Origin: Aminicella lysinilytica | GTDB taxonomy: Bacteria; Bacillota; Clostridia; Peptostreptococcales; Anaerovoracaceae | DNA: 51,453 bases | Reading direction: 5' to 3' | Assembly (NCBI RefSeq): GCF_004362975.1 | Contig: NZ_SNXO01000015.1 | Coordinates: 1-51,453, forward strand | In this document: piece by piece, positions 35,947-44,751 of the stretch | Position numbering within the stretch: position 1 is the first letter of the stretch | Layout of the letters: each line of letters opens with the position of its first letter | The notes under the pieces: model-generated | Told to the model about the DNA's origin: nothing | The model's database searches: none | What the model saw: the letters and a program-made list of their open reading frames with translations, nothing else | Translations under genes and position numbers: made by a program

Positions 35947-36153
35947 ATGAAATTAAGTTATTTAAAGCTACAAAAACTGATGGTTGAAAATCAGATGAAG
36001 GGTACTGATTTGATAAGAGCTGCTGAAATAACTGCTTATGCAATGACAAAAATAAACAAAAACGAACCAGTATCGCTTGAGAATCTTATGAGGATATGCA
36101 AGGTTTTTCATTGTGATATTGGAGATATATGCGAAGTTATACTAGAAGATTAA
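35947..36153 (+). CDS. Small XRE regulator of the type I RM operon (C-protein-like)
   Basis: The 68-aa helix-turn-helix protein starts at ATG 35947 (GAGGAGA six bases upstream; the ATG at 35932 lacks an RBS). MKLSYLKLQKLMVENQMKGTDL and MTKINKNEPVSLENLMRICK, then VFHCDIGDICEV, are the YozG/Cro-type fold. It precedes hsdM by 19 bp under one promoter. Small XRE proteins at this place usually time expression of modification before restriction, here an inference. Confidence 0.85.
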   Translation: MKLSYLKLQKLMVENQMKGTDLIRAAEITAYAMTKINKNEPVSLENLMRICKVFHCDIGDICEVILED

Positions 36154-36172
36154 AATATGGAGGTTGCTAATA

Positions 36173-37678
36173 ATGGCAGAAAAGAACAATGCAAATATAG
36201 GATTTGAAAAGCAAATTTGGGATGCAGCTTGTGTTTTATGGGGACATATTCCTGCGGCAGAATACAGGAAGGTAATTGTAGGGTTAATATTCTTACGCTA
36301 TATTTCAAGTGCATTTGAGAAAAAATATGATGAGCTTGTTGCTGATGGCGATGGCTTTGAAGATGATAGAGATGCATACATAGAAGATAATATATTCTTT
36401 GTACCAGAAGAAGCTCGTTGGAATAAAATATCTTCTTCTGCACATACGCCTGAAATTGGAACAGTTATTGATGACGCAATGAGAGCTATTGAAAAAGAAA
36501 ACGCAAGTCTAAAAAATGTTTTACCTAAGAATTATGCAAGTCCGGATTTGGATAAGAGAGTATTAGGTGATGTTGTTGACTTGTTTACAAATATGGATAT
36601 GGGTGACACTGAAGAAAGCAAAGATTTATTAGGTCGTACATATGAGTATTGTATTAAAGAATTTGCAGCATACGAAGGCACAAAGGGCGGAGAATTTTAC
36701 ACGCCACAAAGTATCGTTAAAACAATCGTAGAAATCCTAAAGCCATTTGCTAATTGTCGTGTATATGACCCTTGCTGTGGTTCAGGTGGTATGTTTGTAC
36801 AGAGTGCAAAATTTATCCAAGCTCATAATGGAAAGCGTGAAGAAATAGCTGTATATGGTCAAGAATCAAATGCTGATACTTGGAAAATGGCTAAGATGAA
36901 TATGGCGATACGTGGTATTGACGCAGATTTTGGCTCATTCCAAGCAGACACTTTTTTCAATGACTTACATAAGACACTTAAAGCAGATTTTATTATGGCA
37001 AATCCTCCCTTTAATCTTTCTAATTGGGGACAAGATAAGTTGAAAGAAGATGTTCGTTGGAAATATGGAACACCTCCTGCTGGAAATGCCAACTATGCTT
37101 GGATACAGCATATGATTCACCATCTTGCACCAAACGGAAAGATAGGTCTTGTACTTGCGAATGGTGCATTGTCATCACAGAGTAGTGGTGAAGGAGATAT
37201 TCGTAAAAAGATTATTCAAGCTGACCTTGTAGAGGGGATTGTTGCATTACCAACACAGTTATTTTACAGTGTTACTATTCCAGTTACATTGTGGTTTATT
37301 AGTAAGAATAAAAAGCAAAAAGGAAAAACTCTCTTTATTGATGCCAGAAAAATGGGATATATGGTAGACCGTAAACATAGAGACTTCACTGATGATGATA
37401 TTAAGAAACTTGCGGATACTTTTGAAGAATTCCAGAACGGAACACTTGAAGATGTAAAAGGCTTTTGCTCTGTTGCTGATTTGCAGACCATCGAAAAACA
37501 AGACTTTATTCTTACTCCTGGTAGATATGTAGGTATTGAGGAGCAAGAAGATGATGGAGAACCATTTGAAGAAAAGATGGGAAGATTGACCTCTGAATTA
37601 TCTGATATGTTTGCTAAATCACACGAATTGGAAGAAGAAATTCGTAAGAAGTTGGGGGCGATTGGATATGAAATTTAA
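36173..37678 (+). CDS. hsdM: Type I restriction-modification methyltransferase subunit
   Basis: The 501-aa protein starts at ATG 36173 (GGAGG at 36159-36163). It has the HsdM N-terminal helical domain (AACVLWGHIPAAEYRKVIVG) and the N6-adenine methylase core: GGEFYTPQSIVKTIVEIL, motif I YDPCCGSGGMF at about 198-208 and motif IV ANPPFN at about 275-280, both canonical. A C-terminal helix for HsdS contact ends the chain. M2S1 methylates adenine in a split sequence set by HsdS, and with HsdR forms the nuclease. It overlaps the first hsdS by 11 nt. Confidence 0.95.
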   Translation: MAEKNNANIGFEKQIWDAACVLWGHIPAAEYRKVIVGLIFLRYISSAFEKKYDELVADGDGFEDDRDAYIEDNIFFVPEEARWNKISSSAHTPEIGTVIDDAMRAIEKENASLKNVLPKNYASPDLDKRVLGDVVDLFTNMDMGDTEESKDLLGRTYEYCIKEFAAYEGTKGGEFYTPQSIVKTIVEILKPFANCRVYDPCCGSGGMFVQSAKFIQAHNGKREEIAVYGQESNADTWKMAKMNMAIRGIDADFGSFQADTFFNDLHKTLKADFIMANPPFNLSNWGQDKLKEDVRWKYGTPPAGNANYAWIQHMIHHLAPNGKIGLVLANGALSSQSSGEGDIRKKIIQADLVEGIVALPTQLFYSVTIPVTLWFISKNKKQKGKTLFIDARKMGYMVDRKHRDFTDDDIKKLADTFEEFQNGTLEDVKGFCSVADLQTIEKQDFILTPGRYVGIEEQEDDGEPFEEKMGRLTSELSDMFAKSHELEEEIRKKLGAIGYEI

Positions 37679-38243
37679 TGAGAGCAGCCTATATAATATT
37701 CAATCTTCAGTTTTAGGAGAAAGACGTTCTTTGTATGAACTTGCAAATTGGAAAAATGGAATTGCGTTTAAAAAAATCAATTTTTCCGATACGGGAGTTC
37801 CAGTTATTAAGATTGCCGAGTTAAATAATGGTATCGGCGGAACAACGGCATACACTCAACAGATTTTTTCAGAAGATGTTCATTTAAAAAGAGGAGATTT
37901 GCTTTTTTCTTGGTCTGGGAATCCGCAAACTTCAATAGATATTTTTAGATTTAAATTAGAAGAAGGCTGGCTTAACCAGCATATTTTTAAGATAACACCA
38001 TATGAGGAAATAGTTGATAGAGATTTTTTCTATTTTTTAATGAAAAATCTTAAACCATACTTTACACAAATTGCTATCAATAAACAGACAACTGGTTTAG
38101 GTCACGTAACTATAGCAGATATAAAGAAAATTAGTATTGTTATACCATCTTTAGATTTACAGAGAGAAATTGTGTCATATATCAAACCGATTGATGACAA
38201 AATAGAGTTAAATAATGAGATAAACAATAATTTAGTGGCTTAA
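37668..38243 (+). CDS. hsdS: HsdS N-terminal half, slot 1 of the shufflon (OFF state)
   Basis: The 191-aa product starts at ATG 37668 within the end of hsdM. It contains one target-recognition domain (about residues 15-165, GIAFKKINFSDTGVPVIKIAELNNG split by further motifs) and the start of the central conserved helix (IDDKIELNNEINNNL). It then ends in VA-stop inside a recombination site (38220-38235). A full HsdS has two such halves. The missing second half lies just downstream on the other strand (38240-38965) and would be joined in frame by one inversion, giving about 425 aa. So this is a switched-off gene, not a dead one. Whether the half protein itself dimerises with HsdM is unknown. Confidence 0.88.
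   Translation: MKFNESSLYNIQSSVLGERRSLYELANWKNGIAFKKINFSDTGVPVIKIAELNNGIGGTTAYTQQIFSEDVHLKRGDLLFSWSGNPQTSIDIFRFKLEEGWLNQHIFKITPYEEIVDRDFFYFLMKNLKPYFTQIAINKQTTGLGHVTIADIKKISIVIPSLDLQREIVSYIKPIDDKIELNNEINNNLVA
38220..38235 (+). repeat. Shufflon site A
   Basis: ATAAACAATAATTTAG in plus orientation at the end of the slot 1 hsdS half-gene, in frame (I-N-N-N-L). It is also the outer end of a 61-bp inverted repeat (38220-38280) matching 41201-41261 with 4 mismatches. Confidence 0.85.
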
Positions 38244-38965
38244 AGGTCGATGTCGGAAACATCAAGCTCGCCGGACATCAATTTGGGTAAAAGGGTATCT
38301 CGGAGTTGAACCAATCGCTGATTTTCAAGCTGATTACTTATAATGGTTTCAAACATCGGAAGTGTTATCTCAGAAAAAGCCGTATTTACTTTTTCAGATG
38401 GCAAAACAGTTTGCGAAGTTTTAATCTCAGAAGATGATAGGTTTACTTGCACCCCGCTATTTGCTCTGCTACGCAGGTCAACAAGAAAATCCGTGCTATT
38501 AGTAAGTAAATAAATAAAAGGATAAGTCACTCCTTTGTATCCATTTGCTCTGAGGTGTCCAACTCGTTGATTGACAATGTACTCATTATCAAGTGGCATA
38601 ATGGCTGTGTTACCTAATATTGCCACATTGTCTTTCATATCTGTCATTGCCATAAGTATATCGCCTTTTTTGAGAACGAATTTCTTTAATTTTGATGCAA
38701 GACTTTTTGGATACCAGCTTTTTGTTCCATCAGGAATAAAACCACCGCCACGAGCAATATGCCCTTGTTTGAATACTTGATAACAGTCTGGTGACGGTTC
38801 ATTTAAAAGCTCCTTACTCTTAAACGCATAGCCATTTTGAAAATCAGCAATTTTTTCGAGAGGAACAATTTCCCAGTCAGAAGGCATAGTTCCATTGAAT
38901 GGTTCGAAATCAACGAACCACGATTTAAAAAGGATTTTGGCTTGTTGCTCTAAATTATTGTTTAT
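38240..38965 (-). pseudogene. hsdS: Silent inverted HsdS C-terminal half (exchangeable cassette)
   Basis: On the minus strand a continuous frame runs from the site at 38965 to the stop at 38240-38242 (241 codons). It begins INNNLEQQAKILFKSWFVDF, the central conserved region of HsdS, then MPSDWEIVPLEKIADFQNG (second TRD) and ends LPKLMSGELDVSDIDL like the active gene. It has no RBS or promoter of its own at the 5' end and an internal ATG at 38887 only. It is a storage cassette: inversion between sites A and B would fuse it in frame to the slot 1 N-terminal half. Its stop overlaps the stop of slot 1 in the shared TTAA. It is intact, so pseudogene here means silent, not decayed. Confidence 0.88.
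38950..38965 (-). repeat. Shufflon site B
   Basis: The reverse complement of ATAAACAATAATTTAG, starting the silent C-terminal half-gene on the minus strand. Inverted relative to site A, so recombination A x B flips 38220-38965. Confidence 0.85.
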
Positions 38966-39058
38966 AAGCTAACTATCCCATAACTCTTGTGGGTGGCAAG
39001 AGTTAATATCGGGAACTACCGCCCCGTAGTTGTTCTCTTAAATTAAGGAGAAAGAACT
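38966..39058 (+). promoter_or_regulatory. Leader of the recombinase gene with two hairpins
   Basis: TAACTCTTG (38981-38989) pairs with CAAGAGTTA (38997-39005), and AACTAC (39014-39019) with GTAGTT (39026-39031) followed by GTTCTCTT. An RBS AAGGAG and the ATG at 39059 follow. The two stems may form an attenuator or operator that limits recombinase synthesis. No clear -35/-10 is seen. Confidence 0.4.
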
Positions 39059-40039
39059 ATGAAACAGAGAATAATTAAAGAAATTGTTGAAGAAATGTTA
39101 CCAGTCCTAAATAATGGACAAGCTGAAAAATTACAAGAGGTTTTATTGCATACTTTATGGAAATATGAAATCGCTAAGGTCGATGTGGATAAAGAAAATG
39201 AGCAAGATTTTGTTGAATTATTTTTATCTGCAAAAAGAATAGAGGGCTGTTCAGAAAAGTCATTGAATTATTATGAAGCAACAATCAACGCAATGCTAAA
39301 TAATCTCGATAAAGGGGTAAAAGAGATTGTGACTGATGATATTAGAGGGTATTTGACAGAATATCAGACTACAAAGAAATCAAGTCGGGTAACGATTGAT
39401 AATATTAGGCGTATCCTTTCATCATTCTTCTCTTGGCTAGAAGATGAGGACTACATTTTAAAAAGTCCAGTAAGAAGAATACATAAGGTCAAGACGGTAA
39501 GTAATATCAAAGAAACATATACGGATGAGAATCTGGAAATAATGCGTGATAATTGCTTAGAAATAAGGGATTTAGCCTTAATAGATATGCTGGCTTCAAC
39601 TGGAATGCGTGTCGGTGAATTGGTGCTTTTAAATCGTGAGGACATCAATTTTGAAGAGCGAGAATGTGTGGTATTTGGTAAAGGAAGCAAAGAACGAGTT
39701 GTTTACTTCGATGCAAGAACTAAAATACATTTGCAAAACTATTTAAACAATAGAACAGACGATAATTCAGCTCTGTTTGTTTCTCTTAAAGCCCCACATA
39801 AAAGATTACAAATAGGTGGTGTGGAAGTAAGAATCCGTAATATTGGTAAGCAGCTTGGTATTAACAAAATGCACCCACATAAATTTAGGAGAACACTTGC
39901 AACAATGGCAATTGACAAAGGTATGCCGATTGAACAATTACAAAGGTTGCTTGGACACCAACGAATAGATACGACATTGCAATATGCAATGGTTAAGCAG
40001 AGTAATGTTAAGATTGCTCATAGAAAATACATTGGATAG
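39059..40039 (+). CDS. Tyrosine recombinase (hsdS invertase, Xer-like)
   Basis: The 326-aa protein has an N-terminal SAM-like core-binding domain (about 55-150, SAKRIEGCSEKSLNYYEATI) and the catalytic domain. Arg184 lies in TGMRVGELVLL; HPHKFRRT contains His274 and Arg277, GH follows in LLGHQR, and nucleophile Tyr309 lies in LQYAMV. It sits inside the hsdS locus between sites B and C, the place where PsrA/XerD-like recombinases that shuffle hsdS genes are found. It is therefore the likely enzyme acting on the four ATAAACAATAATTTAG sites. It is too embedded in the RM locus to be the ICE integrase, although that cannot be wholly excluded. Confidence 0.9.
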   Translation: MKQRIIKEIVEEMLPVLNNGQAEKLQEVLLHTLWKYEIAKVDVDKENEQDFVELFLSAKRIEGCSEKSLNYYEATINAMLNNLDKGVKEIVTDDIRGYLTEYQTTKKSSRVTIDNIRRILSSFFSWLEDEDYILKSPVRRIHKVKTVSNIKETYTDENLEIMRDNCLEIRDLALIDMLASTGMRVGELVLLNREDINFEERECVVFGKGSKERVVYFDARTKIHLQNYLNNRTDDNSALFVSLKAPHKRLQIGGVEVRIRNIGKQLGINKMHPHKFRRTLATMAIDKGMPIEQLQRLLGHQRIDTTLQYAMVKQSNVKIAHRKYIG

Positions 40040-40052
40040 AAAGGACTTAATT

Positions 40053-41240
40053 ATGGCTGAATGGAAAGAGTGTACTATTTCAGAAATAGGAACAGTTGTG
40101 GGAGGAGCGACTCCATCAACAAAGATAGTTGAAAATTATGAAGGTGGAACAATCGCTTGGATAACTCCAAAAGATTTATCAACTTTTAAGGGGAGATACA
40201 TAAGTAATGGGGATAGAAATATTACTGAAATGGGCTTAAAAAGTTGTTCTACACAGTTATTACCTAAAGATACGGTATTGTTTTCCTCAAGAGCGCCCAT
40301 CGGATATGTTGCTATTGCGGAAAATGAAGTGTGTACAAATCAAGGATTCAAAAGTGTAATTCCAAACTCCGATACAGACCCATTGTTCCTTTTTTATCTC
40401 TTGAAATACAATAAAAGTAAAATTGAAAATATGGGAAGCGGAACAACCTTTAAAGAGGTTTCAGGAAACACTATGAAATCAATTAAAGTTAATATTCCTT
40501 GTGAATATGAGGAACAAAAAAAGATTGCCTCTGTTTTAGATGCAATTGACAACAAGATAGAAGAAAATGAAAAAGTAAACAATAATTTAGAGCAGCAAGC
40601 ACGAGCACTTTACCAAGAATGGTTCTGTGATTTCACACCGTTTGGCGGTTTAATGCCAAATGATTGGAAAACTGGCAAACTAAAAGATATTTTACGTCTA
40701 AGACGAGAATCAATAAAGGCTGGAGACAATCCTACTATGCCATACTTGCCCATTGATGTCATCCCGATGAACACGTTTGCGGTTAGTTATTTCAAATCAA
40801 ACGATGAAGCGCAAAGTAGCCTTATTACTTTTGATAAAGATGACATCGTGATTGGAGCAATGAGGGTGTATTTCCATAGAGTAATACTCGCACCATGCAA
40901 GGGCATAACTAGAACTACTTGCTTTACGCTAACTCCGTATGATTCATCATTTTTATCATATGCGCTCCTTTGTTGCGACCGAGACAGTAGCATTGATTAT
41001 GCACAAGCAACGTCTAAAGGTTCTACCATGCCTTATGCTATTTGGGAAGGTGGTCTTGGTGATATGGAAATCGTTATTCCAACACCAAAAGTTGCATTGG
41101 ACTTTAACGATTTAACTCAGCCAATGTTGCGTCAAATCCAATCATCCTATTTTGAGAATCGTGATTTGAGGATTATGCGCGATAGTCTTCTTCCAAAACT
41201 GATGTCCGGAGAGCTTGATGTCTCCGAAATCGACCTTTAA
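40053..41240 (+). CDS. hsdS: Full-length HsdS specificity subunit, slot 2 (ON state)
   Basis: The 395-aa protein starts at ATG 40053 (AAAGGA upstream), 13 bp after the recombinase. Two TRDs are visible: TRD1 about residues 3-165 (WKECTISEIGTVVGGATPST..., then AITPKDLS-type sequence) and TRD2 about 205-375 (MPNDWKTGKLKDILRLRRES). They are joined by the central conserved helix IDNKIEENEKVNNNLEQQAR that carries site C, and the chain ends LPKLMSGELDVSEIDL. It sets the split target sequence of the type I enzyme. The C-terminal half is bounded by inverted sites C and D, so it too can be flipped out, leaving a truncated protein, or exchanged with the silent half. Confidence 0.92.
   Translation: MAEWKECTISEIGTVVGGATPSTKIVENYEGGTIAWITPKDLSTFKGRYISNGDRNITEMGLKSCSTQLLPKDTVLFSSRAPIGYVAIAENEVCTNQGFKSVIPNSDTDPLFLFYLLKYNKSKIENMGSGTTFKEVSGNTMKSIKVNIPCEYEEQKKIASVLDAIDNKIEENEKVNNNLEQQARALYQEWFCDFTPFGGLMPNDWKTGKLKDILRLRRESIKAGDNPTMPYLPIDVIPMNTFAVSYFKSNDEAQSSLITFDKDDIVIGAMRVYFHRVILAPCKGITRTTCFTLTPYDSSFLSYALLCCDRDSSIDYAQATSKGSTMPYAIWEGGLGDMEIVIPTPKVALDFNDLTQPMLRQIQSSYFENRDLRIMRDSLLPKLMSGELDVSEIDL
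40576..40590 (+). repeat. Shufflon site C
   Basis: TAAACAATAATTTAG (15 of the 16 bp of sites A, B and D), plus orientation, within the central conserved region of the active hsdS, in the same reading frame as site A. Confidence 0.85.
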
Positions 41241-41261
41241 GCCGCTAAATTATTGTTTATT
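41201..41261 (-). repeat. Shufflon site D within a 61-bp inverted repeat
   Basis: The reverse complement of 38220-38280 with 4 mismatches in 61 bp. It covers the last codons of the active hsdS (MSGELDVSEIDL-stop) and ends with the 16-bp site at 41246-41261, facing site C. Confidence 0.87.
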
Positions 41262-41305
41262 GCATCAAGATTTGTGGGAAACCATAAAGTTAAGGAGATA
41301 ATCCG

Positions 41306-41677
41306 ATGGAAAATGAAGAAAAAATTATATTTAATATTTTGTCAGGACTTCCTGATAAATGGAAATCCTTTTTTGGATTATATACCCAGTACATAGGTTA
41401 TCTTACAGCAGATATGGCGAAAACACTATTAGTAATAAAACGCTGTTCATATTTTGACATTGATTTTGATTATTCAAATATTGATTTAGATAAAATAAAT
41501 ATAAAGGCACTTGAGTATGAGCTATCTGAACTACCATATAGAGATAAAGAAGGATTAGATGCAGTTATTCCTGTATTGTGGGAATATCTTGATGAATTTG
41601 ACTTGTGTGAAATATCTGATGAGTCTTGGAATGGACTTGTTAAATTTTTAGATAATAAAATCGCAAAGGAGAAATGA
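41306..41677 (+). CDS. Acidic protein of unknown function between hsdS and hsdR
   Basis: The 123-aa protein starts at ATG 41306 (AAGGAG upstream) and ends 3 bp before hsdR. It is clearly acidic (about 25 Asp/Glu against 14 Lys/Arg), with runs such as DFDYSNIDLDKINI and WEYLDEFDLCEISDESWN. It has no signal or membrane span and looks mostly helical. I do not recognise the family. Position suggests a modulator of the type I enzyme; an acidic protein could mimic DNA or bind HsdR, but this is inference. Confidence 0.72.
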   Translation: MENEEKIIFNILSGLPDKWKSFFGLYTQYIGYLTADMAKTLLVIKRCSYFDIDFDYSNIDLDKINIKALEYELSELPYRDKEGLDAVIPVLWEYLDEFDLCEISDESWNGLVKFLDNKIAKEK

Positions 41678-41679
41678 TT

Positions 41680-44600
41680 ATGCCAAGTTTATATACGGAA
41701 GCAGATTATGAAAACTCAGTAATTGAGCTTTTCACAAATGATATGGGATATGAATATGCATATGGACCAGATATTGAAAGAGATTTCAATGTTCCTTTTC
41801 ACGAGGAGATATTACTGGAGTATATGTATCGTTTGAATAGAAGTCTGCCTGATGATGCGATACAAGACGCACTATTTAAATTGAAGAACTTTGAAAATGG
41901 TGAGCTTGTTCAGAAGAATGCAATCTTTATGGATTACTTACAGAACGGTATTCCAGTGAGATATGTAGATAAGGGAGAGGAACGTTCTTCTATTGTATAT
42001 TTGGTTGATTACAAAGAGACGGATAATAACTCCTTTATCGTTGCAAATCAATGGACATTTATTGAAAACAGTAATAAACGACCAGACATTATCCTATTTC
42101 TTAATGGGCTTCCAGTTGTACTTGTGGAACTCAAATCTCCTTCAAGAGAAGAAACTGATGCGTCAGCGGCGTATAGACAATTAAGAAACTATATGCAGGA
42201 GATTCCGTCAATGTTCATTTATAACGCAATATGCGTAATGAGTGACCAACTTACATCAAAGGCAGGTACAATAACCTCTGGTGAAGACCGATTTATGGAA
42301 TGGAAAACCAAAGACGGAAGTTATGAAAATACGCAGTATGCTCAGTTTGATACTTTCTTTGAGGGTATGTTCCAAAAGGAAAGACTGCTGGATATTATCA
42401 AGAACTACATCTGTTTTTCTAATGAGGGTATAAACTCCTTTAAAATACTTGCAGGATACCATCAATACTTTGCTGTAAGCAAAGCCATTGAATCCACAAA
42501 AAGAGCCATAGTTACCGATGGTAAGGGTGGTGTATTTTGGCATACACAAGGAAGTGGCAAATCACTTTCTATGGTTTTTTATGCTCATTTATTACAAGAA
42601 GCATTGGATAGTCCAACTATTGTTGTGCTTACAGATAGAAATGACCTTGATGACCAGTTGTATGGACAGTTTTCTAAGTGTAAAGATTTCTTGCGTCAAG
42701 ACCCTATTCAAGCTGAAAGCAGAGATAATCTAAAGTCATTATTGGCAGGCAGACAAGCAAACGGAATTATCTTTACGACTATGCAGAAGTTTGAGGAATC
42801 ATCAGAACCACTATCCGAAAGAAAAAATATAATTGTAATGGCTGATGAAGCACACAGAGGTCAATACGGATTAGCAGAAAAAATCAAGATAACAAAGAAT
42901 GAAGATGGTGAAGATGTAGCCAAAAGAGTTGTGGGAACAGCTCGTATCATTAGAAATTCTTTACCAAATGCAACATATATCGGATTTACTGGAACACCTA
43001 TATCATCCAAAGATAGAAGTACAAGAGAAGTCTTTGGAGATTACATAGATATATATGATATGACACAAGCAGTTGAAGATGGAGCAACCAGACCAGTTTA
43101 TTATGAAAGCCGAGTAATTAAACTTAATTTAGATGAAGATACACTGAAACTGATTGATACGGAATATGACATTATGGCTTCCAATGCTGATGAGGAAGTT
43201 GTTCAAAAAAGTAAAAAAGAACTTGGCAAAATGGAAGCTTTGCTGGGAAATGATAATACTGTAAATTCCCTTGTAAATGATATTCTTGACCACTATGAGA
43301 ACAATAGAGAGAACCTTTTGACTGGTAAGGCTATGATAGTAGCTTATTCCAGACCTATTGCAATGAAAATATATAAAAGGATTCTTGAACTTAGACCTGC
43401 TTGGACAGAAAAAGTAGGCGTAGTTATGACTTCGGGAAACAATGACCCTGAAGAATGGCGGGAGATTATCGGGAATAAGCAACATAAAGACGAGCTGGCA
43501 AGAAAGTTTAAAGATAATCATAGTCCGATGAAGATAGCAATTGTTGTTGATATGTGGCTCACTGGTTTTGATGTGCCATCTCTTGCAACAATGTATGTTT
43601 ATAAGCCGATGAGTGGACATAATTTAATGCAGGCTATCGCCAGAGTAAATCGTGTATTTGGAGATAAAGAAGGTGGACTGGTAGTAGATTATGTTGGTAT
43701 TGCAACAGCATTAAAGCAGGCAATGAATGATTATACAACTCGTGATAAAAAGAATTATGGTGATACCGATGTTGCCAAAGTTGCATATCCTAAGTTCTTG
43801 GAAAAACTTTCAATTTGCCGAGACAAGTTCCACGGATTTGATTATAGTAAGTTTTCAACTGGTTCAGACCTTGAAAGGGCAAGAACAATAAGTGGAGCAG
43901 TAAACTTTATTATTAGCAGAGAGAAAATTGAGGAGAAGGATTCATTTGTAAAAGAAGCGTTAATGCTACATCAGGCATTGTCCTTATGTTCGTCTCTTGT
44001 TTGTGAAGAAGATAGATTTGAAGCAGCTTTCTTTGAATCAGTTCGTGTCCTTATATTAAGATTAACCAGTGCAGGTGGGGGCGGTAAAATATCTCTGCCA
44101 GAAATGAACTCAAGAATCAATGAACTGCTGAAAGAGAGCATTAAGAGTGATGGCGTTATAAATCTTTTCTCTGACATTAAGGAAGAGTTTTCATTGTTTG
44201 ACCCTAAATTCTTACAAGAAATCGCCAATATGAAAGAGAAAAACTTGGCAGTTGAACTACTTAAAAAACTGATTTCTGAACAGGTATCCGTATATAAGAG
44301 AACAAATGTTGTAAAGTCAGAAAAATTCAGCGAGCTTATACAAAAGGCATTGAATGCCTATCTGAATGGAATGCTTACAAATGAAGAAGTCATTGAAGAA
44401 ATGCTGAAACTGGCAAAACAACTGGCAGAAGCACAAAAAGAAGGCGATGAGCTTGGATTAACAGCAGATGAACTTGCATTCTACGATGCATTGACAAAGC
44501 CTAGAGCTATTAAAGACTTCTATGAGAATGAAGAATTGATTGCAATTACAAAAGAACTTGCAGACGCTCTACGCAAGAACAAGACTATTGACTGGCAAAA

Positions 44601-44745
44601 GAGAGAATCTGCCAGAGCAAAAATGCGAATGCTTATTAAGAAACTTTTGAAGAAGCACAAATATCCACCAGAGGGTATGGAAGATGCAGTACAAACTGTA
44701 ATGACACAATGTGAGTTATGGACAGATAATGTAATGGAGGCATAG
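41680..44745 (+). CDS. hsdR: Type I restriction endonuclease subunit R
   Basis: The 1021-aa protein starts at ATG 41680 (AAAGGAG at 41665-41671; ATG 41674 is too close). The nuclease domain has RPDIILFLNGLPVVLVELKS at about 132-152, a PD-(D/E)XK site with E-x-K. The SF2 translocase has FWHTQGSGKSLSM at about 286-298, MADEAHRGQYG, GFTGTPI, and DMWLTGFDVPSLATMY with QAIARVNRVF. The C-terminal helical domain contacts HsdM/HsdS. It moves DNA through the complex and cuts at a distance from unmethylated sites. The chain is full length with all motifs intact. Confidence 0.94.
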   Translation: MPSLYTEADYENSVIELFTNDMGYEYAYGPDIERDFNVPFHEEILLEYMYRLNRSLPDDAIQDALFKLKNFENGELVQKNAIFMDYLQNGIPVRYVDKGEERSSIVYLVDYKETDNNSFIVANQWTFIENSNKRPDIILFLNGLPVVLVELKSPSREETDASAAYRQLRNYMQEIPSMFIYNAICVMSDQLTSKAGTITSGEDRFMEWKTKDGSYENTQYAQFDTFFEGMFQKERLLDIIKNYICFSNEGINSFKILAGYHQYFAVSKAIESTKRAIVTDGKGGVFWHTQGSGKSLSMVFYAHLLQEALDSPTIVVLTDRNDLDDQLYGQFSKCKDFLRQDPIQAESRDNLKSLLAGRQANGIIFTTMQKFEESSEPLSERKNIIVMADEAHRGQYGLAEKIKITKNEDGEDVAKRVVGTARIIRNSLPNATYIGFTGTPISSKDRSTREVFGDYIDIYDMTQAVEDGATRPVYYESRVIKLNLDEDTLKLIDTEYDIMASNADEEVVQKSKKELGKMEALLGNDNTVNSLVNDILDHYENNRENLLTGKAMIVAYSRPIAMKIYKRILELRPAWTEKVGVVMTSGNNDPEEWREIIGNKQHKDELARKFKDNHSPMKIAIVVDMWLTGFDVPSLATMYVYKPMSGHNLMQAIARVNRVFGDKEGGLVVDYVGIATALKQAMNDYTTRDKKNYGDTDVAKVAYPKFLEKLSICRDKFHGFDYSKFSTGSDLERARTISGAVNFIISREKIEEKDSFVKEALMLHQALSLCSSLVCEEDRFEAAFFESVRVLILRLTSAGGGGKISLPEMNSRINELLKESIKSDGVINLFSDIKEEFSLFDPKFLQEIANMKEKNLAVELLKKLISEQVSVYKRTNVVKSEKFSELIQKALNAYLNGMLTNEEVIEEMLKLAKQLAEAQKEGDELGLTADELAFYDALTKPRAIKDFYENEELIAITKELADALRKNKTIDWQKRESARAKMRMLIKKLLKKHKYPPEGMEDAVQTVMTQCELWTDNVMEA

Positions 44746-44751
44746 AAATAA

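Noticed and set aside
37668-38243. Treating the short hsdS as a dead, truncated pseudogene
   Set aside because: It ends exactly in a recombination site, and its second half lies inverted next to it in matching frame, so it is a reversible OFF state.
39059-40039. Tyrosine recombinase as the ICE integrase
   Set aside because: It is embedded between hsdS genes and their inverted sites, far from the lysS end; an hsdS invertase is the better fit.
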